NCBI GenBank assembly: GCA_963761735.1
Contig: CAVXHQ010000003.1
Coordinates: forward strand, 682,001 to 746,000
From: CAVXHQ01 sp963761735
GTDB lineage: Bacteria > Pseudomonadota > Alphaproteobacteria > Rhodobacterales > Rhodobacteraceae
Direction of reading: 5' to 3'
DNA: 64,000 nt
The translations under genes and the position numbers were made by a program. Below the pieces are notes generated by a model. It did not search any database and was not told the origin of the DNA. It was given only the letters and a program-made list of their open reading frames with translations. Shown piece after piece: positions 43,906 to 52,504 of the stretch; positions within the stretch are counted from its first letter, which is position 1, and every line of letters begins with the position of its first letter.

Positions 43906-45789
43906 TCATACCGCAATTTCTGGCACACCGGCCTCAGTGAGGAGCTGATAGAGTTCGGCGACATTATTTCGGGTTCCGCGCTGTTGGCAAAAAGCGAATA
44001 TGGCCCGCTGTTTGGCTCGCGACAAAGCGACGAAGAAGGCCGCTACACCCTCAAGATCGCCAGGCACGTGAGCCCACCATGCTTTGTCGTCGAGCCCTAC
44101 GAAAATGATCGTGTCATATTCGAGCCCTTTACTTTTGTGGACAGTCATCAGCGGAATTTGATTTACTCCCTCGAATGCATCGAGGCAAGCTGTCCAGCTC
44201 GGTGCGCCATCGGCGGACGCACAGAAGTGAATGCAGAAGGCTTCAAGAATGATCTGGAGGAGGTCTCCTACGCCATACTCGGCATATGTTCGTGAAATGG
44301 CAGCCAGATCAAGATATTCAAAAACTCTTCTAGCAAAGTCCGCGGCACTCTCTCGCGAAGGATCGCGAGCGGCCATGTCGGCGCGCAGAGTGGTAAGAAA
44401 GGCTGTTAGATCCGCTTCGACCTTAACAGCGCGGGCGTCATCGTTTTGAGGAGTAGAACGCAGTGCCATAACCGATGATGAAACCAGTTGCCAAGCCGCC
44501 GGCGCGCGGCGGGTCGAGCCAAGGCGAAGCATCGCAACCGCGAGCCGACTCAGGTCATCAGATAGCAGATCCTGAAGCGAGCTTTTTCCAAGGGCGTGGC
44601 TCTCGTTTCGGATGCGCAGGCCATGAATCGCAAAAGCTCCTGCAAGTTCGCGCTCATAATCGTCGGATTTCTGTTTGACGAGGAGTGCGTAGTCGCGCGG
44701 CAAACGGCCCCGTGTTGCCATGTCATTGGCGAGCCATTGCGCTAGATGGGAAGCTTCCGCCGCTTTGGTCTGGCTGCGCCAAACTTGGGCTACGTCACCA
44801 TTAACTTGGCGCGCCACTTGAGCAACCGTCTGAACTGCACCTGGATCGAGTGCACGCGCGACAACTTGCTGGATGGCAACGAGATCAGGTGACGAACGGA
44901 AGTTGAAAACCAGAGGAAAGCGGACTGCTCCGAAATCGACCTGTAGTCTTTGAAATGCATCTCTTCGTGCGCCGGCAAAGGCCATGATCCGCTGTTTATC
45001 GTCGCCAACGCCAGTGATGATAGTCTGCCCACCGACGAATGCAGAGAGCAAGAAGTCGTAATGCGCATAAGTCGTGTCCTGAAATTCGTCGACGAAGACG
45101 AACGGGTATGTGGCGACCAATGCGCGGCGGATATGCGGATTGGCTCTGAGCAGGAGCTCGGCGAGCCGGTTGACACCGACAAAGGTCAGAGAGGATGACT
45201 GTCCCGGTCGCAACTGCGTGGCCCACCAGCGGTAGATGGCGAACTCTGTAGCACTTTGTGGCGGGAGAGGCTCAATAGGCAGGCGATATCCGCCGACCAC
45301 CCGAGGCTCGAAATCTGATGCGCTGAAACCCGCGATCTCTGCTTGCCAGTCCTGTAATGCACCAAGCCGTGCCTGAGTAAGGAAGCCTTCGACTTGTTTA
45401 TATTTAGTAAAGGCTATTTCGTATGGGCGAGTCGGGCGCCAATCGTCCGGTATCGCATTGAGAAAGCGATCGACGAGGCTCTTGGTGAAAGAATCGAAAG
45501 TGAGCGATACGAAGCGGGAAGCCAGCTCCGGAGGGCAGCGCTGCCTAACGCGCGCCGCAAGATTGCTGGCCGCATCTGTTTTGAAGGAAATCGCCAAAAT
45601 ACGATGCGGCGGGCGACAGATTCCGGCCTCAAGAAGAAAGACGGCGCGCTGTGCTAAAAACTCGGTTTTGCCGGCACCAGGCCCCGCGACCACACATGCC
45701 GATCCGTCGTGCCGGAGTGCGTTCCAGGCCGCCGGTTCGAGATCGTCGATCCCACGCGGGTGCCAGTCGTCTGGCCGTACTAGTCGCAT
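43906..45789 (-). CDS. gajB: UvrD/Rep-like helicase of a Gabija-type pair (GajB-like)
   Basis: 627 residues, superfamily 1A. Walker A GPGAGKTEFLAQ (residues 35-46), VFVDEFQDTTYAHYDF (motif II), GVGDDKQRIMAFAGA (motif III), VFNFRSSPDL (motif IV), and MTVHKSKGLEYDTIIFV with FFVALSRAKQRAIF (motifs V and VI) are in order. It starts two bases after the OLD-family nuclease gene, the gajA-gajB order. In Gabija, GajB senses DNA ends and nucleotides and works with GajA to cut phage DNA. The protein is longer than the prototype GajB (about 500), so a divergent subtype is possible. Confidence 0.78.
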   Translation of the reverse strand: MRLVRPDDWHPRGIDDLEPAAWNALRHDGSACVVAGPGAGKTEFLAQRAVFLLEAGICRPPHRILAISFKTDAASNLAARVRQRCPPELASRFVSLTFDSFTKSLVDRFLNAIPDDWRPTRPYEIAFTKYKQVEGFLTQARLGALQDWQAEIAGFSASDFEPRVVGGYRLPIEPLPPQSATEFAIYRWWATQLRPGQSSSLTFVGVNRLAELLLRANPHIRRALVATYPFVFVDEFQDTTYAHYDFLLSAFVGGQTIITGVGDDKQRIMAFAGARRDAFQRLQVDFGAVRFPLVFNFRSSPDLVAIQQVVARALDPGAVQTVAQVARQVNGDVAQVWRSQTKAAEASHLAQWLANDMATRGRLPRDYALLVKQKSDDYERELAGAFAIHGLRIRNESHALGKSSLQDLLSDDLSRLAVAMLRLGSTRRAPAAWQLVSSSVMALRSTPQNDDARAVKVEADLTAFLTTLRADMAARDPSRESAADFARRVFEYLDLAAISRTYAEYGVGDLLQIILEAFCIHFCASADGAPSWTACLDAFEGVNQIPLMTVHKSKGLEYDTIIFVGLDDKAWWAHVPGDLEGVAAFFVALSRAKQRAIFAFCQQRGTRNNVAELYQLLTEAGVPEIAV

Positions 45790-45791
45790 AG

Positions 45792-47759
45792 TCAGACAAC
45801 TTCCGGAGCGACCGGCGCGAGGCGGGCAACGATTGAGGTCAGGAGCGCGCGTAGTTCTTCAGGAGCGCCAGCTGCGAGAACTACTGGGTCCTGCGCACTA
45901 AGCACCCGGACGTGGGTGCTTGGCTTGCCGCGTCCCAGAAACAGATAGCGATACCAGCGCATCAAAGCGTCTTGATCGGCGAGGTACAGTTGAGGCAGGC
46001 CGTCGTCGCCGAGAACCGCCGTACGCGGCTCCCCTAAAGGCGACGGACCTTGCCGACCAGGATCGACTATTTGATATGCAGGCGGAAAGGCCCTCAACAT
46101 CGAATAGTCAAGGTCAAGAGGGGTGCAAAAGAAGACATTGAACTGGCGCAGCCACTGCACCCACTGCGTGATATTGGCAAAGTCCTCGATCGGCAGAGCA
46201 TCGAAGGCCGCCAGGTTGGCATCTGGCCCTTGAGGGTTGAGTTGCTGTCCGAAAATGGCTTGTGGCGTGATGTTGTTGGCGAGCAATTGTGTGCAGGTTG
46301 TTTTGATGCGCCCCCATCCGCCACCGGCTCGACCCCAGTCGAGATCCAGCAGAGTGGCGTAGGGAATATCGAGATCGGTCAAAAGTCGCCAGAGGTGGTT
46401 CACATGCCGACCGCCCAAGGGGACGACCGCAACGAAGGACCGATCGATATCGAGGTTCATCGCCTCAGCGAGACGGGGAAGAACAACCTCTTCGGACGCA
46501 CCTTCACCCAGCACGACGAAGCGCGCGAAATAAAGTTCGGGATAGGTGCGCACTGCTTCGCGAATGAATTTCGACGCTTCCTCCTCGCCGGCCGGAAGGT
46601 TGATCGGGCGGATACGGGCAGTGCGATCATGAGGATCAAGCCGGAAATGCCTGACCTGCGTCGGATCGATCCTGGCGAGGATGCTTGGGGAGTGGCTGGA
46701 GACCACAGCCTGCGCGTTTGGCTCCTTCGTCAGATCCTGGATCTGGCGAATGATACGGGAAAGATAAAAGGGGGCGAGGTTATTCTCCGGCTCCTCGACA
46801 GCGATGAGCGTGAGAGCTGGTAGGGGCACGCCGCCAGCCTGAAAACCAGCCGCAGCAGGATCGGCGACGATCCCGGCTTCGACATCCAGCGTTGCTGCCG
46901 TCATCGCCAGGTGGAAGAGTGACCGCTGGCCGTCGCTCAGATCATCGAGGGCGCGCTCTCGGCCGGCCTCGTCGGGGCGAAAGACCACCTCTATCTTTCG
47001 GATGAACTGCTGGAAACGCAGGTCGATCGGGCGAAAGATCGGCGTGGTGTCGGTCCCGGCAGTGTGTACCTCCTGCCAACGGCGCGTCACCGCCGCGGCT
47101 ATGACGTCGACGGCTGGTTCACCGGCGAAAGCGCCGTTCAGGGTAGTTCCGGCATCGGTGAATGTGTCGCGGACCCCCTGCGACCAATTGATTGCGCGCC
47201 AGAGCCTACCTCGCAGAAAGGCAGTCACTTGGGAGGCGCCGTCCCGCGTCGCTGGCACATAGATCATTTGGATGCGGCCGCGGTCGGCTGCTTTGAGCTC
47301 GGTACAACCAGCGTCGGTAAACGGCCCGAAAGTTCTGACCGCCCAGTATTTCTGCTCAATAGTACCGTCGAGCGATCCGTCGTCGCTCCAAGTGGCGTCG
47401 AGACGCAACCGGCACTTCAGCTTGCCCGCCTCATCGGCGGCCATCTGGTGGAAGAACTCCGGAATCGCTGCCCCACCCATGCCGTCGGCGTCGAGTTCTG
47501 GAAATGCGATGATGGCCTCCAGCACGAAGTTTCGCTGCAGTGGCGGATCAAGCTCGTTGGAAGGGACATGAAAATCCTGACGCCGTAGTCGTCGTTGCTC
47601 ACCGGTCACGCCGAAGAGACGCTGCATGGCCTGCATCAGCGCGGTCTTCCCCGCGCCGTTGACGCCGACAAAGGTGGTCAGGCCGCTGGTCAAGTTGATC
47701 GTAGTCGGGGCGGGCCCGAAACAACGGAAATTAGTCAAGACAAGTCGTTCAATGAACAT
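45792..47759 (-). CDS. gajA: OLD-family ATPase/TOPRIM nuclease of a Gabija-type pair (GajA-like)
   Basis: 655 residues. N-terminal ABC-type ATPase: LTNFRCFGPAPTTINL, Walker A VGVNGAGKTALM (residues 31-42), signature-like DLSDGQRSLFHLA and Walker B LIAVEEPENNLAPFYL. A TOPRIM nuclease domain follows with FVVLGEGASEEVVLPRLAEA (about residue 415) and ATLLDLDWGRAGG (about 473). OLD nucleases of this layout next to a UvrD helicase define Gabija. The ATPase holds the nuclease inactive while nucleotide is high, and phage replication relieves it. It is separated from gajB by two bases. Confidence 0.82.
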   Translation of the reverse strand: MFIERLVLTNFRCFGPAPTTINLTSGLTTFVGVNGAGKTALMQAMQRLFGVTGEQRRLRRQDFHVPSNELDPPLQRNFVLEAIIAFPELDADGMGGAAIPEFFHQMAADEAGKLKCRLRLDATWSDDGSLDGTIEQKYWAVRTFGPFTDAGCTELKAADRGRIQMIYVPATRDGASQVTAFLRGRLWRAINWSQGVRDTFTDAGTTLNGAFAGEPAVDVIAAAVTRRWQEVHTAGTDTTPIFRPIDLRFQQFIRKIEVVFRPDEAGRERALDDLSDGQRSLFHLAMTAATLDVEAGIVADPAAAGFQAGGVPLPALTLIAVEEPENNLAPFYLSRIIRQIQDLTKEPNAQAVVSSHSPSILARIDPTQVRHFRLDPHDRTARIRPINLPAGEEEASKFIREAVRTYPELYFARFVVLGEGASEEVVLPRLAEAMNLDIDRSFVAVVPLGGRHVNHLWRLLTDLDIPYATLLDLDWGRAGGGWGRIKTTCTQLLANNITPQAIFGQQLNPQGPDANLAAFDALPIEDFANITQWVQWLRQFNVFFCTPLDLDYSMLRAFPPAYQIVDPGRQGPSPLGEPRTAVLGDDGLPQLYLADQDALMRWYRYLFLGRGKPSTHVRVLSAQDPVVLAAGAPEELRALLTSIVARLAPVAPEVV

Positions 47760-47842
47760 CGACGCTGGGCCTCATCTGGATTATCTTTGGTTTGCATTCG
47801 GGGCGTCATGTGCGCAGCGGTAGACTGAGGCCATTATAAACG

Positions 47843-48397
47843 TCACGCACGCCGCAAAATGCGCTTGATGCGCACGCGCTGATAGCCGTGGGCATGCACC
47901 TCCTGACGGAGCTGCTTTAAGTCGTGGATACCGAAAGCGACGGTCGCCTTGAGCGGGCTGGCAAAGGTTGCGTAGTAGCTCCAGTGCACACCCGAGGGCA
48001 ACTTCGCGTTTTGCCGCCGGTCCGTTATGGCGACGTCCCGAGGGTCACTTGCGTTTCGAAATGCGTGGAAAGTAAGCCAGTCCGGCCGTCGATAACGCGT
48101 GGCCTTCATGAAGGGAACCGACTGCACCTTGACGTCGCCCTGATCTAGGACCCAATCGCGCTGCTCAAGGATTTGCCGCACCATATGACCAATCATCTGC
48201 TTAACGCGATCGGCCAGCATATCTTCGCGAAATTCGTCGAGAAGTTGCTCTTCAATGCCCTCGACAGCCGGTTTTCCCAAATCAGATGCAGTCTCGAGCC
48301 GGGCGATAATTTCGGGCCGGGTCAGGCACGCCCAGATACGTTGGCCTATTTCGGATTGATAGAGCGAAGCGAACTTGTCGGGATTATAGGCAAACAT
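47843..48397 (-). CDS. Hypothetical protein divergent from PD-(D/E)XK-TIR operon
   Basis: 184 residues from ATG at 48397, which has the strong ribosome binding site AGGAGGG; the longer frame to 48550 crosses the divergent promoter and is rejected. No signal or membrane segment. Distinctive stretches are VPFMKATRYRRPDWLTFHAF and SGVHWSYYATFASPLKATVA. I recognise no family. It stands between gajA (same strand, upstream genes) and the nuclease-TIR operon (opposite strand). It could belong to either defence unit, or be a regulator of the divergent pair. Confidence 0.7.
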   Translation of the reverse strand: MFAYNPDKFASLYQSEIGQRIWACLTRPEIIARLETASDLGKPAVEGIEEQLLDEFREDMLADRVKQMIGHMVRQILEQRDWVLDQGDVKVQSVPFMKATRYRRPDWLTFHAFRNASDPRDVAITDRRQNAKLPSGVHWSYYATFASPLKATVAFGIHDLKQLRQEVHAHGYQRVRIKRILRRA

Positions 48398-48500
48398 GAC
48401 AGGCCCTCCTTTACCGGGCAAATAAGACCGGTTATAAGAAAATGTCAATGGCGACGCAGTCGGCTTACGCCAAGGTATTCCTATCGACGGGAGTTGAATT

Positions 48501-49145
48501 GTGGAATTCGACGATCTGATCATGGCCTTACCGCCGCCGCCAAACCGCATCGGGAAATCCGACGGCGAGCAAGAGCATCATCTCTACGAAGGTGCGGTGA
48601 TGGTGGCCTATGCTATGCACCTGCTCCGAACTCAGGACGCACAGCATATTCGCATCCATCCCGACGGGGAGCATGGCAAGCAATTCGACTTTGCCGGTTG
48701 GCTGCTGCGGCGGGGCTTCGTCAAGATTACCAGCACCGGCAGCACATCCTATGGTGGGGAATACCGGAACGAAACGGACCAGACGGTCACAGTCAATCCG
48801 AAGTCAGGTTTGGGAGATGTCGTCGCGGAGGCCGGTGATCAGATCATCTCCGCTGAATGCAAGGGAGGGATAATCAACACAAGACATTCTGGTCAGGTGT
48901 CTCGTCTATATAAGGGGTTGTGCGAGACCGTCGGGCTATTGATGGCGACTCCAACGCATGGGCATCAGGTGGCGGTAGTGCCTTTCACGAAAAGCACCTT
49001 GCGTCTGGCAGACAGGTTGGCACCGCGTTGCGCGCTTGCGGGCATAGAGATCGCTCTTGTCGGCAGCCAGGGTGCAATCAGGGAAGTGCGACCGGAACTC
49101 GCCGCCGGTCGAAACAAAAGGGACCTATATACATGTGTGACCTAA
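48501..49145 (+). pseudogene. PD-(D/E)XK nuclease-like protein, 3' end displaced by transposon
   Basis: Starts at GTG 48501 after GACGGGAG. GLGDVVAEAGDQ then IISAECKGG gives the D...ExK core of a PD-(D/E)XK nuclease, with SGQVSRLYKGLCETVG following. The gene now ends LYTCVT at 49145 inside the transposon's left end. At 49119 it joins sequence found again at 51351. Splicing these at the 8-base duplication AAACAAAA gives a natural end SSNDGASSMNGSKC and a stop at 51393-51395 that overlaps the TIR gene start (TGATG). Only about nine C-terminal residues differ, so activity may persist, but coupling to the TIR gene is broken. Confidence 0.75.
49112..49119. repeat. Target duplication of the IS1595-type transposon, left copy
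   Basis: AAACAAAA, repeated exactly at 51344-51351 beyond the right end. Eight bases is the duplication length of the IS1595 family. Confidence 0.85.
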
Positions 49146-49180
49146 TACGATGACGCGACCTTTGTGGCCGCGTCGCAAGA

Positions 49181-49708
49181 TCAGATAAGCCCCTTCGCCT
49201 CGTCGTCTAGGTCAACGTCGTTATTCTCCAATTTCTCGGGTTCATCAGCATCAACATACCCCGCTGCCATGTATGCGTCTTCGCGAGGCCAATAGCCGTG
49301 ACCCTTCAAGTGGACAATGCGATCCTGCATTCGCCAAAGCATGGTCTGTAAGATCACAGGTGGGTTTTTGCCTTGAAGGACAACGCCATCGGATTGAAGG
49401 GCATCGAAAAGATCATCACGGCTCATGGGTTCACCCCGCTCGCGAATAATCTTAAGTGCTGCGTCCGCAACATCCTCTTTCTTTGGGTTCCTTGGTTTCA
49501 CCCGTGCGGATTCAACACTGACAGCGGCGCTTTCAGAAACTGCTGTTTGCGGGGCCTGCTGTCCAGAGAATTCCTCCCAGTCTGCAATGAACCTCTCAGC
49601 GCGCTGCGCTTGAGCGCGCCACTCTTTGATCTGGATCTCGGCGTTGGCGATCTTTTCCATCAACTCGTCGCGTATCGCAACGGCGTTCTCAAGCGCTTTG
49701 TCTGACAT
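49181..49708 (-). CDS. Winged-helix (HARE-HTH-like) cargo protein
   Basis: 175 residues from ATG at 49708. A coiled coil covers residues 1-50 (LMEKIANAEIQIKEWRAQAQ, then RAERFIADWEEFSG), then a flexible linker. A winged helix follows (VADAALKIIRERGEPMSRDD, LFDALQSDGVVLQG, MLWRMQDRIVHLKGHGYWP) and an acidic tail (NNDVDLDDEAKGLI). HARE-type winged helices recognise DNA and occur in restriction and transposition proteins. Located between the left end and the transposase within the IS1595-type element; role as regulator of transposition is inferred. Confidence 0.68.
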   Translation of the reverse strand: MSDKALENAVAIRDELMEKIANAEIQIKEWRAQAQRAERFIADWEEFSGQQAPQTAVSESAAVSVESARVKPRNPKKEDVADAALKIIRERGEPMSRDDLFDALQSDGVVLQGKNPPVILQTMLWRMQDRIVHLKGHGYWPREDAYMAAGYVDADEPEKLENNDVDLDDEAKGLI

Positions 49709-50176
49709 GGCGTATCTCCCGCGAACATCTGTGAACGTGGGGATACAGACCATTCTGCAAGCCGTCCACAAGATTCATTCACTCTGCGCCAATTCAGGTA
49801 TTGAATGGCCAACTGAATCCGCCTATGGGTATCGCACGAAGGGCTGGAACGTGAAACGGCCCTGTCCGAGGTGTTATAGCACCAAGGCAGGGCCGGTTTC
49901 GGTCGGAGCGCGTGCTGATAGGGCCGTGTCGCTCCTCGGCAGGAATTTGGTCCTCCCGCTTGCGGGATACCTATGCCATTTCCCTCGCCGCTTCAAGGCT
50001 CGTCGTAAAAAGGACGAGGCTTATGGCGATCTATTCGCGCATTTGCCACCGTGTCCGTGCGTACACTCGTATCCGGTTTGGCCGGATCGAGCATGTGCGT
50101 TCGCACACACGGTGCTGCGGGTAACGGCCCGCACAATATCTGGCGTGCACCCATGCTGTAAGCTGGGAAGTGCCAG
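49709..50176. ncRNA. Hairpin-rich noncoding stretch inside the transposon
   Basis: About 470 bases without a convincing gene but with several strong inverted repeats. These include CGGCCCTG (49857-49864) with CAGGGCCG (49888-49895) and an inner GGTG/CACC pair, ATCCGG-TTTGG-CCGGAT near 50070, and GTGCG-TT-CGCAC near 50100. It may encode a structured RNA, or the transposon subterminal sites. No known RNA family was recognised, so the ncRNA label is tentative. Confidence 0.3.
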
Positions 50177-50362
50177 TTAACTTGATCCTCCCTTTTTGGG
50201 TCGCCGCCGGGTTGGCTTGTCCTCCGGCGGCTTTTTCTGTTTGGCGCGATCTACGCTCTGCTTCACTTCCCCCGGCTTCACCTTGGTGAACCTGGATAGT
50301 GCATCCTCAAAGTCCATTTCGAGGAACATCGGCGGCTCCGTCTTTCGCTTGTCAGAAGTCAT
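50177..50362 (-). CDS. Small basic protein coupled to the IS1595 transposase
   Basis: 61 residues from ATG at 50362, which overlaps the transposase stop (ATGA). FLEMDFEDALSRFTKVKP is the recognisable core, followed by a Lys/Arg/Pro-rich tail (KKPPEDKPTRRRPKKGGSS). Genes of this type are, from memory, regularly found behind IS1595-like transposases in alphaproteobacteria. DNA binding by the basic tail is likely; biochemical role unknown. Confidence 0.7.
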   Translation of the reverse strand: MTSDKRKTEPPMFLEMDFEDALSRFTKVKPGEVKQSVDRAKQKKPPEDKPTRRRPKKGGSS

Positions 50363-51273
50363 GCAGTGAGAACCTTCCATGTGAGCCGCCTTTCAACCGA
50401 CATGAAAATCTCATTCATTCGGTCGCTGGCGTCCATGTCCCGACGATTGAAGCGCCAAGTAATTTCGTTCACGTATTTTGGCAGGTGCTTGGGCGACACG
50501 AAGTGATGAATGCCCACAATTTGGCGCTTCAACAGCGCCCAGACGCTCTCAATTGAATTCGTGTGGATAACCTTCGCGATCACATATTCACCTGCGCTGT
50601 GGTTTACAGTGAAGTGGGTGTAGTCCGCTTTGAGGCCGCTATAAGAACGGTGTTCGTCGGTCATGACGACTGAGCCGGGCATCACATTCTTGCGCACGAC
50701 GCCTTGAACGGTCTTGGCTTTTGTATCCTTCACAACCTCTGTCCGAAGATCGCCGTCGCGCTTCAAAACCCCGAGTACGACAGATTTGTTCGCACCGCCT
50801 TGCGATCCGGGGGTGCGCTTGTCGGCATGTTTGTTCTTCTCCTTACCGCCTACATAAGTTTCATCGCTCTCAACGGGTCCGTCCATAGGCGCATTGAATG
50901 ATTGTGTGCGGGCCGCGTGGCGGAGACGGTGGAGAACATGCCACGCGGATTTTTGGGTGATTTTGAGGTCGCGCGCCAGTGTCGTGGAAGCAATGCCCTT
51001 CTTGTGGTTGGTGATGAGCCATATCGCCATGAACCACTTGCGCAGCGGCAATTTTGTGTCGTGGAAAATGGTTCCAACCTTGATCGAAAAACGCTTTCGG
51101 CAGTCGCCGCACTTATGGGTTCTCGCATCCGAGAAATGATAGACGCGCGTGCCACCGCAATGGGGGCAGAATTCGCCATCACGCCAGCGGATTGCGCGCA
51201 AATGGTCAAGGCACGACTGCTCGTCGGGGAACGCTTCAAAGAGGTCGTAGAGGCTTTCAAACTTGGCGAGCAT
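50359..51273 (-). CDS. IS1595-family transposase
   Basis: 304 residues. N-terminal zinc ribbon FCPHCGGTRVYHFSD and THKCGDCRKRFSIKVGTIF, then HTH (STTLARDLKITQKSAWHVLH). The ISXO2-like DDE core follows: GPVESDETYVGGKEKNKH, VVMTDEHRSYSGL and SIESVWALLKRQIVG, then a C-terminal TWRFNRRD. All catalytic positions are present, so it should be active. Full length for the family. Confidence 0.92.
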   Translation of the reverse strand: MLAKFESLYDLFEAFPDEQSCLDHLRAIRWRDGEFCPHCGGTRVYHFSDARTHKCGDCRKRFSIKVGTIFHDTKLPLRKWFMAIWLITNHKKGIASTTLARDLKITQKSAWHVLHRLRHAARTQSFNAPMDGPVESDETYVGGKEKNKHADKRTPGSQGGANKSVVLGVLKRDGDLRTEVVKDTKAKTVQGVVRKNVMPGSVVMTDEHRSYSGLKADYTHFTVNHSAGEYVIAKVIHTNSIESVWALLKRQIVGIHHFVSPKHLPKYVNEITWRFNRRDMDASDRMNEIFMSVERRLTWKVLTA

Positions 51274-51343
51274 GGCATCATCTCCTTGTATGACACCAAC
51301 ATAGGATCATACTACCTTTGGGTCAAGCACGTATATAAATCCC

Positions 51344-51395
51344 AAACAAAAGTTCCAATGACGGCGCTTCGTCTATGAATGGGAGCAAGTGTTGA
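51344..51395 (+). pseudogene. Detached 3' end of the PD-(D/E)XK gene
   Basis: It begins with the right copy of the target duplication (51344-51351). From AGT at 51351 the original frame reads SSNDGASSMNGSKC and stops at TGA 51393-51395. The last base of this stop is the A of the TIR gene's ATG (TGATG), a classic coupled junction. This shows the two genes formed one operon before the transposon entered. Confidence 0.75.
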
Positions 51396-52504
51396 TGAGG
51401 AGGGTACTGACAGTAGGGGTGACTTACACAGGTGAGGCAATCGACGGCGTGGAGATCGAGAACCTGGGGCTATGCCAGCCCCGAGTAAACCAGGAGCGGT
51501 CCGCGTTTCCGCTCTACGAATACGACACAATCGTCATCAATCCGCAGAGCTATAGCCATTTCCTGTTCGGCGCGCCGGGAGAATTCTCGAACGAACCCCA
51601 TGAACTCAGTAAACTCAAGCAGCAAAACGACAGCTACGACATCAACTCCGCCTTTGACTCAGCGGACCGGGAAAAGGAAATGGAGGCTGCGATCGCAGAT
51701 GGCGCTACTGTTATCTGGTGTCTGTCTGAACCGAAGCGGATGAATTTCTTCGGCTATCGCGAGACCCATCTGGGCTATGTAGCGCCGAAGATCGCCAAAT
51801 TTGTGAAGCGCTCGGATTTGCTGGTGAAGAAGGGGCGTCGGGTGGGCGAGGTCGATCCAGATAGTCATTTCACACGATATTTTGACGTGTTGTCGCGGAC
51901 GGGTTGGACAGTGTGTCTATCCGATCCGGCTGAAGGATACGTCTCAATAGCTTCGACGCCAGAGGGTTACAGCCTAGGCGGTCAGGTGACGCTCGGGACG
52001 ACAACCGGATGGCTGCTGGCACCGCCAACCTCACCGGAAGCCGAGAATCAGCTTGTGCGCGATAGCCTGGCATTGGAGAAAACCGATCCGTCACATGAGA
52101 AGTATCACGGGATATTTCTAAGCCACACGGGTGTCGACAAACCGTTTGTCCGGCGCTTGCGGAAAGATTTGCTCGCGCATGGCGTGCCGCAGGTCTGGTT
52201 GGACGAGGCCGAAATCAACATTGGCGACTCGCTTATCGTCAAGATTGAAGAAGGCATTAAGCTCAGCCGATACATCGCCGTTGTTCTGTCTATGAAGTCG
52301 ATCGATGCACCGTGGGTGAAGAAAGAACTCGATGTGGCAATGAATCGGGAAATCGCTAGCGGTGAAGTCGTGGTGCTACCGCTGCTTTACGAGCCATGCG
52401 AACTTCCAGAATTCCTGAAGGGGAAGCTCTACGCCGACTTCTCAAAGCCTGAGGATTATGAAGAGGTGCTGGCTAAGCTCTTGCGCCGATTGCGGATCGC
52501 CTGA
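51395..52504 (+). CDS. TIR-domain protein with unknown N-terminal domain
   Basis: 369 residues from ATG at 51395 (GGAG nine bases upstream; GTG at 51389 possible). Residues 1-237 form an unrecognised domain with CLSEPKRMNFFGYRETHLGY and YFDVLSRTGWTVCLSDPAEG, possibly a sensor. Residues 238-360 are a TIR domain: HGIFLSHTGVDKPFVRRLRK, QVWLDEAEINIGDSLIVKIE and APWVKKELDVAMNREI, with the catalytic-type Glu kept. Such TIRs cleave NAD or make cyclic ADP-ribose signals in defence. It was coupled to the PD-(D/E)XK gene before the transposon split the operon and may now rely on promoters in the transposon end. Confidence 0.8.
   Translation: MRRVLTVGVTYTGEAIDGVEIENLGLCQPRVNQERSAFPLYEYDTIVINPQSYSHFLFGAPGEFSNEPHELSKLKQQNDSYDINSAFDSADREKEMEAAIADGATVIWCLSEPKRMNFFGYRETHLGYVAPKIAKFVKRSDLLVKKGRRVGEVDPDSHFTRYFDVLSRTGWTVCLSDPAEGYVSIASTPEGYSLGGQVTLGTTTGWLLAPPTSPEAENQLVRDSLALEKTDPSHEKYHGIFLSHTGVDKPFVRRLRKDLLAHGVPQVWLDEAEINIGDSLIVKIEEGIKLSRYIAVVLSMKSIDAPWVKKELDVAMNREIASGEVVVLPLLYEPCELPEFLKGKLYADFSKPEDYEEVLAKLLRRLRIA

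Larger units (their letters stand above)
49120..51343 (-). mobile_element. IS1595-type transposon with passenger gene
   Basis: The left end GGGACCTATATACATGTGTG... (49120-49145) and the inverted right end GGGATTTATATACGTGCTTG... (51343 back to 51318) match at 20 of 26 positions. Direct copies of AAACAAAA flank it. It carries, all on the minus strand, the transposase, an overlapping 61-residue gene and a winged-helix gene, plus a hairpin-rich stretch of 470 bases. The ends place the winged-helix gene inside the mobile unit, so it is cargo. Length is 2224 bases. Confidence 0.82.
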
